Positions 6,967 to 11,121 of a stretch of 11,121 nt of DNA are shown here, piece after piece; within the stretch, counting starts at the first letter, position 1; each line of letters starts with the position of its first letter. The position numbers and the translations under genes were made by a program. This DNA is from Bacteroidales bacterium. GTDB lineage: Bacteria; Bacteroidota; Bacteroidia; Bacteroidales; UBA1556. The notes below the pieces were generated by a model. The model saw only the letters and a list, made by a program, of their open reading frames with translations. It was not told where the DNA came from and made no database searches. The DNA lies in assembly GCA_029939445.1 (NCBI GenBank), contig JAOZSY010000058.1, positions 1-11,121 of the forward strand, written 5' to 3'.

Positions 6967-6997
6967 TAGCTCCGCCCTTTAGGTCGGAGCTAAATGA
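6963..6997. repeat. GC-rich hairpin in the divergent intergenic region
   Basis: TCATTAGCTCCG (6963-6974) pairs with CGGAGCTAAATGA (6985-6997), giving a 12-bp stem with one bulged A. The loop between them can close two further pairs. It is the only GC-rich element in the region. No T-run follows it on either strand, so an intrinsic terminator is unlikely. It could be a small-RNA stem, an RNA-processing site or a protein-binding palindrome. Confidence 0.5.
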
Positions 6998-7022
6998 ATA
7001 GAATTAAGTTGTTTTGGCGAAA

Positions 7023-7043
7023 TTTTTGCTTTTTCTGCAAAAA
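7023..7043. repeat. Short A/T-armed hairpin
   Basis: TTTTTGC (7023-7029) and GCAAAAA (7037-7043) flank a 7-base pyrimidine-rich loop. The 7-bp stem is weak and has no following T-run. It may be only a consequence of base composition. Confidence 0.25.
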
Positions 7044-7141
7044 ATATGACAAAACAATTATATTATGTACCGTATTATCAGTAATATAGATAGACTGATT
7101 AGTAACAAATAAATTAAATCAGTAATGTGTAAAAAAATGTT

Positions 7142-7149
7142 TAGATTTG
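7142..7149 (+). promoter_or_regulatory. Bacteroidota -7 box upstream of small lipoprotein gene
   Basis: TAGATTTG matches TAnnTTTG exactly. It ends 34 bases before the ATG at 7184, giving an expected leader of roughly 25-30 bases. The -33 region around 7122-7129 has only a TG-containing partial match. The box lies just downstream of the WATCAGT copies at 7094-7123. It probably drives both the lipoprotein and the following PabA gene, since no such box is found between those two. Confidence 0.5.
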
Positions 7150-7183
7150 TTCTTTGCATTATTAGCTAAAAAAAGAAATAGAT

Positions 7184-7423
7184 ATGAAGAAATTAAGATT
7201 TATAGTGCTAGGCTTGAGTATAGGATTTGTGGGAGTAGCATTAACTTCTTGCGAGCCAATGAGCGATTGCAAATCATGCGAGGTAGTAACATATCAAATA
7301 AGTACAGGAGCCGAACTCGATCGCCAGCCAGCTATCGAATTTTGTGGTAGCGATCTCGATTCAAAAGAAAACTCTCTCCCAGTTATTAGTGGTGATGAGA
7401 GAACTGTTTGGGAGTGTAACTAG
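7184..7423 (+). CDS. Small Cys-rich lipoprotein, unknown function
   Basis: This is a 79-residue protein. It starts MKKLRF, has a hydrophobic core at about 6-20 and the lipobox LTSC with Cys23, a clear lipoprotein signal. The mature part is only 57 residues including Cys23. It contains four further cysteines: Cys29 and Cys32 in a CKSC pair, Cys54 in EFCGSDL and Cys78 next to the C-terminus in WECN. Even cysteine numbers in an exported protein suggest two disulfides or a metal site. The spacing (CxxC, then YxxxTG, then FCG..L, then WEC) looks like a conserved small domain of Bacteroidota proteins, but I cannot name it. An A-rich stretch (AAAAAAGAAATAG) precedes the ATG, as is common for translation starts in this phylum. 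It is probably co-transcribed with the amidotransferase gene 46 bases downstream, without an evident functional link. Confidence 0.75.
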   Translation: MKKLRFIVLGLSIGFVGVALTSCEPMSDCKSCEVVTYQISTGAELDRQPAIEFCGSDLDSKENSLPVISGDERTVWECN

Positions 7424-7469
7424 AAGAATAAATATATTAATAAATTACACTAATTAGCACCAATATAGA

Positions 7470-8042
7470 ATGCAATTATTAATCATAGATAATTACGATT
7501 CGTTTACTTATAACCTTGAACAATACGCTAGTAAGTTTTGTGATAATGTGGTTGTAAAAAGAAATGATGAGATATCAATTGCTGAAGTTGATAATTATGA
7601 TGCAATAATTATTTCTCCAGGGCCAGGGCTTCCTGCCAATTCTGGAATTACCCCAAAAGTTATTGAAAAGTATTATAAAACCAAAAAGATACTTGGAGTA
7701 TGTTTGGGACAACAAGCAATAGCAGAGTTTTTTGATTGTAAGCTTGATAATCTTGATGAGCCACTACATGGTGTTTCTATACAAACCTTTCAAACTAAAA
7801 TAAAAGATATTATTTTTAAGGATGTTCCAACTGATTTTTTAACAGCACGTTATCATTCGTGGGTAGTTAATCCTGAGAGTGTATCCAATAGTGAATTAGA
7901 GGTAATAGCAACTGATGTTAATAATCAAATTCAAGCCCTACGACATAAAAAATATAATGTGAGAAGTGTGCAGTTTCATCCCGAATCAATTCTTACGGAT
8001 AGTGGGTTGAAAATGATCGAAAACTGGATTCTTAATTGCTAA
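7470..8042 (+). CDS. pabA: Glutamine amidotransferase, aminodeoxychorismate/anthranilate synthase component II
   Basis: This is a 190-residue class I glutamine amidotransferase of the PabA/TrpG type. It releases ammonia from glutamine for the chorismate-using partner, PabB (4-amino-4-deoxychorismate, for folate) or TrpE (anthranilate, for tryptophan). All active-site parts are present: IDNYDSFTYNL at 6-16, the oxyanion-loop ISPGPG at 48-53, nucleophile Cys78 in GVCLGQQ, HSWVV at 129-133, and His170/Glu172 of the triad in QFHPES. The length is standard for a stand-alone subunit. No component I gene or other trp or folate gene is in the window, so pabA versus trpG cannot be settled from context. 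The isolated position slightly favours pabA or a shared subunit. The stop is 10 bases from that of the convergent large gene, with no clear terminator hairpin between them. Confidence 0.92.
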   Translation: MQLLIIDNYDSFTYNLEQYASKFCDNVVVKRNDEISIAEVDNYDAIIISPGPGLPANSGITPKVIEKYYKTKKILGVCLGQQAIAEFFDCKLDNLDEPLHGVSIQTFQTKIKDIIFKDVPTDFLTARYHSWVVNPESVSNSELEVIATDVNNQIQALRHKKYNVRSVQFHPESILTDSGLKMIENWILNC

Positions 8043-8052
8043 ATATAAATTA

Positions 8053-11000
8053 TTACTTATCAGGATTGGTGATGGTTTTAAACTCATATTCTTGATTTTC
8101 GAAGTTTATTCCTCTTTCTTTTTCCACAAAAGTAAAATCAATAGTTACCTGTTTTACATATGTTAAATCAACCATATAATTGCTTCGCTTAAGAGTAAAG
8201 TTTTCGCCCAATACATTAGCTATTTGTATCATATAATTTCCTGATTTTGGAATACTTATGCTAAAGCCACCATAGATGTCAGTAAATGAAAAATAATTAT
8301 CTCCTGTTTCGGAAGTTGCGGTAACTTTTATACTTGAAATGTCGATTTTGCCTTCACCAGAATTTTTATCACGTTCTAGAATTAGCCTACCATCTATCCT
8401 AAAGCTTTCTACCAAAGGTATATATACAATAGAATCTTCAGAGGCTATAAATTTTTGATTTTTACCATTAAGCAAATGTAATTTTGGCGATTCGTCAAGC
8501 GATTTTATAGTAGTAAGATATTCACCTTCAGGTAAATTTTGATAGCTAATAGCGCCATCTAGGTCAGAAACTAATTCCATTTCAGTAAAATTACTCGATT
8601 CCTGTATGATGTTTCTATCTCTCTGAATTTTCATTAGCATATTAGGAATTGTTTTCTCATTTTCCTCATGAATATTGTTTCCATTTATATCATGGTAAAA
8701 AAGAAAATCATAATCGTAATATTTCATCCGTGGCTGTGGTAAGTCAAAAGATTTTCTTATACCTAAGAAAATATTAAAGACTCTATTTGTAATTCTGCCA
8801 AACTCCTTATCATTATGTGAAGTATTATAAAGGTTGTTAGAAATATAAAAATTCCACCCATGGCTTAAAAAGAAGTCTAAGGAGAGGTTAATATTTGCAC
8901 TCTCTCTGCCTGAAGGCATACTATAGATATAACTTAAATATGACGATACTTTAATGGTGTTTTTATAAAAGTATTTCTCATACTGCGGTCTAATCATTAT
9001 GGACTCTGTGTTTTCCCAACTACCATTAAACATTAGTTGCTGCTGCGATACTGCTCCTACGCCTTTATTATATGAACTATAGAAACGGAAAGTTTTGCTA
9101 AAATAACTAATCCCAATTCTTAGGTTTTTAATATTATTCTTACTAACTGTAGGCTGCAAATTAGGATCCGTAGTTTCATAGGATGCATTTGCCAGTCCCC
9201 ATGTAATGCTTGGTGTTATTGATCGTGCCTTTTTTAGGCTAAACCTTGTGGCAAAATATAATGATAGATTTAAATTTTTGTAATCACCTGTTATTCCTGT
9301 TGTATTAGAGTAAGTATGTTGTGTAATTCCATTATATAGTGGCCCAAACATATATGTGATTCCATTACTAGTATAATATGAAATAGTTATTCTGCCAACA
9401 TCATTATTGTTGAAACTTCTATCTGTATCCAATATTGACCCATAATACTTATTTACTATTTTGCTTTTATCAAAGTGTGATGTAATATTTAGTTTCGAAT
9501 TAATACGCCAACTTGCATACGAATACCACCTATTATGCCCAGCATTGCGATTATAATTATTCAGAGTATTTGTATTTGAAATATTAAATCTCAAATTCTT
9601 ATAATGTAGCCTATACGATAAGTAATATGAGTAGCCAATTAGAGAAGTGTCTTTTGGTAAAGTGCTAGGCGAATTTTGAGAGTTCTTGGTTTCACTAATA
9701 ATACCTTCTGCTTTAAAGCTATGATGTTTGAAAAGTGAAAAATTAGTACCTAATTTTGCTGAAGTAGAATTAGATGTGTATCTGTCTTCATATCCACCTC
9801 CAACTATTGCCGAAAAACTCCTGAATAATCTGCGAGTATATTGTCCTGCTACTGCATAATATTGATTATAACGCCCTTGAGCAGCAATTACTTCAAGAGT
9901 GTTTTTATTATTTGGTCGCCAACGACCTTTAATTCCTCTACCAGTAACCCCTTGTAAAATACCACCACTTATTTGGCTACCCACTTCTAAACTCTTAGTT
10001 CTATCTGTATATTGTACTCTATAGTATGCATTGTTTTCAATAGAAAGATCTTGTTTATTTAATGGAACAAATAATAGGTTTCTAGCAATAAATTGATAAT
10101 TAATAGCACGCATTTTCTTGAAAAGTATATTTCCATATAATAGAGCATTATATCTTGCTGGAGACCCCGAGAGTAAGTTGTTTACTTGTAATTCGACATT
10201 TAGCGGAGTTGCTTGTTGGGCTTTAATATTTGTATGGTGACTCTCGATTGTTGTAAAACTTATATAGTCTGAGCGCTTATAAGCTTTATTAGATGCAGTA
10301 ATGGATAGAGAGGACTCTTTCCAAAGATTTCTATAATTAACTTCATCACTATTTTCAGGCCCCTCTAAATATCGTATGGGTAATATAATAACGGTATCTT
10401 CTAATGGCGATAACTCAACATATAGTACATCCTGCCCTTCAAAAAAACTTTCCACAGATATCATTTTGCCAATTTGGAATTTTAATTTAATTAATTCTGT
10501 AGTATTTCCTTTATTACTTAAGTTTATCTTAATATTGGAAATAGGGTTATAATTATTTACGAAATAATTGGCGCTAGGTAATCGCATAGTCCAATTTCTA
10601 GAACTTGGTATTTTTATATAACTACTCTTTGATACTAAAGTGTCATTATATTCAAAATCAGCAATTAGAATATAGTTTTTCCCTCCTTCTACCTCTGTAG
10701 AAACAGAAACTCTGATAGGAATATACTTGCTTTGCCCTGCGGGCACTTCTATAATACTATCTACTAGTGATATTAATGTAAACCTACTGGGTAGTGTAAT
10801 ATTGAATTTGCCACTTAGATTATTGGGGGTTCTATTTGTTAACTTTATTACATTAAAGTACAATGAATCTGTTGATTGAGTAACATTTCTTTTTATAAAT
10901 ATTACGCTAAAGTCTTTTTTTGATTCTAATATGCTGTCCTCATAAGCCCTAAGCTCTTCATCTGAAATAATAATAATAGGAGGTATTGTGTCTGTAGATG

Positions 11001-11121
11001 TAATGGAGTCGTCAGAAATTCTTATGGGTGGTAGAGAGTCTATTAATATTAAAGTGTCCACTGGAATTATAGAATCAGCTAATATATTTGTGTCTGAAGG
11101 AATAATGTTTATACTATCATT
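8053..11121 (-). CDS. Large usher-like outer-membrane protein, 5' end cut by window edge
   Basis: The frame runs without a stop from the right edge to TAA 8053, giving at least 1,022 residues. A GTG at 11061 is not a credible start because the reading frame and its sequence pattern continue upstream. Numbering from that GTG, residues before about 45 form a Ser/Asp/Thr/Ile/Pro linker with repeated D-S/D-T...P units. Residues 50-275 look like two Ig-like/NEW3-type sandwiches. About 280-780 is a long beta-barrel rich in Tyr/Asn/Ser, including the Gly-rich GGILQGVTGRGIKG at 366-379. About 783-870 resembles an SdrD-B/prealbumin-like domain (DINGNN at 791-796, then LPEGEY), and about 885-985 is another carboxypeptidase-regulatory-like sandwich. 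An N-terminal domain, a big barrel and two C-terminal sandwiches is also the layout of chaperone-usher outer-membrane ushers. A role in exporting or anchoring a surface polymer is therefore plausible, but homology is not proven. No type 9 secretion tail is seen. Confidence 0.72.
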   Translation of the reverse strand, partial: NDSINIIPSDTNILADSIIPVDTLILIDSLPPIRISDDSITSTDTIPPIIIISDEELRAYEDSILESKKDFSVIFIKRNVTQSTDSLYFNVIKLTNRTPNNLSGKFNITLPSRFTLISLVDSIIEVPAGQSKYIPIRVSVSTEVEGGKNYILIADFEYNDTLVSKSSYIKIPSSRNWTMRLPSANYFVNNYNPISNIKINLSNKGNTTELIKLKFQIGKMISVESFFEGQDVLYVELSPLEDTVIILPIRYLEGPENSDEVNYRNLWKESSLSITASNKAYKRSDYISFTTIESHHTNIKAQQATPLNVELQVNNLLSGSPARYNALLYGNILFKKMRAINYQFIARNLLFVPLNKQDLSIENNAYYRVQYTDRTKSLEVGSQISGGILQGVTGRGIKGRWRPNNKNTLEVIAAQGRYNQYYAVAGQYTRRLFRSFSAIVGGGYEDRYTSNSTSAKLGTNFSLFKHHSFKAEGIISETKNSQNSPSTLPKDTSLIGYSYYLSYRLHYKNLRFNISNTNTLNNYNRNAGHNRWYSYASWRINSKLNITSHFDKSKIVNKYYGSILDTDRSFNNNDVGRITISYYTSNGITYMFGPLYNGITQHTYSNTTGITGDYKNLNLSLYFATRFSLKKARSITPSITWGLANASYETTDPNLQPTVSKNNIKNLRIGISYFSKTFRFYSSYNKGVGAVSQQQLMFNGSWENTESIMIRPQYEKYFYKNTIKVSSYLSYIYSMPSGRESANINLSLDFFLSHGWNFYISNNLYNTSHNDKEFGRITNRVFNIFLGIRKSFDLPQPRMKYYDYDFLFYHDINGNNIHEENEKTIPNMLMKIQRDRNIIQESSNFTEMELVSDLDGAISYQNLPEGEYLTTIKSLDESPKLHLLNGKNQKFIASEDSIVYIPLVESFRIDGRLILERDKNSGEGKIDISSIKVTATSETGDNYFSFTDIYGGFSISIPKSGNYMIQIANVLGENFTLKRSNYMVDLTYVKQVTIDFTFVEKERGINFENQEYEFKTITNPDK

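Larger units (their letters stand above)
6921..7126. repeat. Cluster of four WATCAGT motifs, possible operator sites
   Basis: AATCAGT occurs at 6924-6930 and 7117-7123, TATCAGT at 7076-7082, and the inverted form ACTGATT at 7094-7100. Longer matches exist. ACTAATCAGT at 6921-6930 is the exact reverse complement of ACTGATTAGT at 7094-7103, extending to 12 of 13 bases. ATCAGTAAT is repeated directly at 7077-7085 and 7118-7126, 41 bases apart (about four helical turns). The last three copies lie just upstream of the TAnnTTTG box at 7142. That placement fits a transcription-factor site, though chance repeats are common in AT-rich DNA. Confidence 0.35.
6736..7183. other. 448-base divergent intergenic region
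   Basis: This AT-rich stretch separates the minus-strand cluster from the plus-strand lipoprotein and PabA genes. No convincing coding frame was found. It contains three hairpins (6943-6966, 6963-6997 and 7023-7043), four WATCAGT motifs, and promoter-like boxes near both ends. It resembles neither a tRNA nor an insertion-sequence remnant. A small RNA is possible but not shown. Confidence 0.6.

Noticed and set aside
6963..6997. Hairpin as an intrinsic terminator
   Set aside because: No T-run follows on either strand, and both flanking genes point away from it, so no gene ends there.
6736..7183. tRNA, insertion-sequence remnant or CRISPR
   Set aside because: No cloverleaf, no transposase fragment with terminal repeats and no regularly spaced identical repeats could be found.
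7147..7350. Plus-strand open frame of 67 codons
   Set aside because: It overlaps the small lipoprotein in another frame, begins almost on the promoter box, and its product is a Arg/Ser-rich shadow without a signal or domain.
11059..11061. GTG as start of the large usher-like gene
   Set aside because: The frame stays open to the window edge with the same linker composition, and a signal peptide is absent after the GTG.

Overview
The window looks like a chromosomal segment of a low-GC member of the Bacteroidota. Four things point there: lipoproteins with short hydrophobic leaders ending in Ser-Cys, an RsmE followed by a DUF4159 protein, outer-membrane beta-barrels ending in aromatic residues, and candidate promoter boxes of the Bacteroidota type (TAnnTTTG). 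There are no tRNA or rRNA genes, CRISPR arrays, transposases or phage genes.

Left part (1-1949). The plus-strand gene at the left edge is the end of a thioredoxin-fold protein that lacks the CxxC active site. It converges on a minus-strand pair: rsmE (16S rRNA m3U1498 methyltransferase) and, 10 bases downstream, a secreted DUF4159 protein. A promoter-like box lies about 46 bases upstream of rsmE.

Centre (1950-6735). This is a tightly packed minus-strand cluster, read right to left. It starts with a 730-residue fusion of a urea-transporter membrane domain to an M23 (LytM-like) peptidase domain and an unknown C-terminal domain. Next come a TPR/outer-membrane-barrel protein (4-base overlap), an exported TPR protein (13-base overlap) and a lipoprotein (3-base gap). 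The packing implies one co-translated unit spanning inner membrane, periplasm and outer membrane. This is the most unusual part of the window. No urease or nitrogen-regulation gene is present, so a role in urea metabolism is only a possibility.

Intergenic (6736-7183). This 448-base AT-rich divergent region holds two hairpins that would compete for the same bases, a third weak hairpin, and four copies of WATCAGT in mixed orientation. A good TAnnTTTG box lies just before the next gene.

Right part (7184-11121). On the plus strand are a small Cys-rich lipoprotein and a stand-alone glutamine amidotransferase of the PabA/TrpG type. Converging on them is the 3' part of a very large minus-strand gene, cut by the right edge. 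It encodes a surface protein with N-terminal Ig-like regions, a long beta-barrel and two C-terminal beta-sandwich domains, an order that recalls fimbrial ushers.
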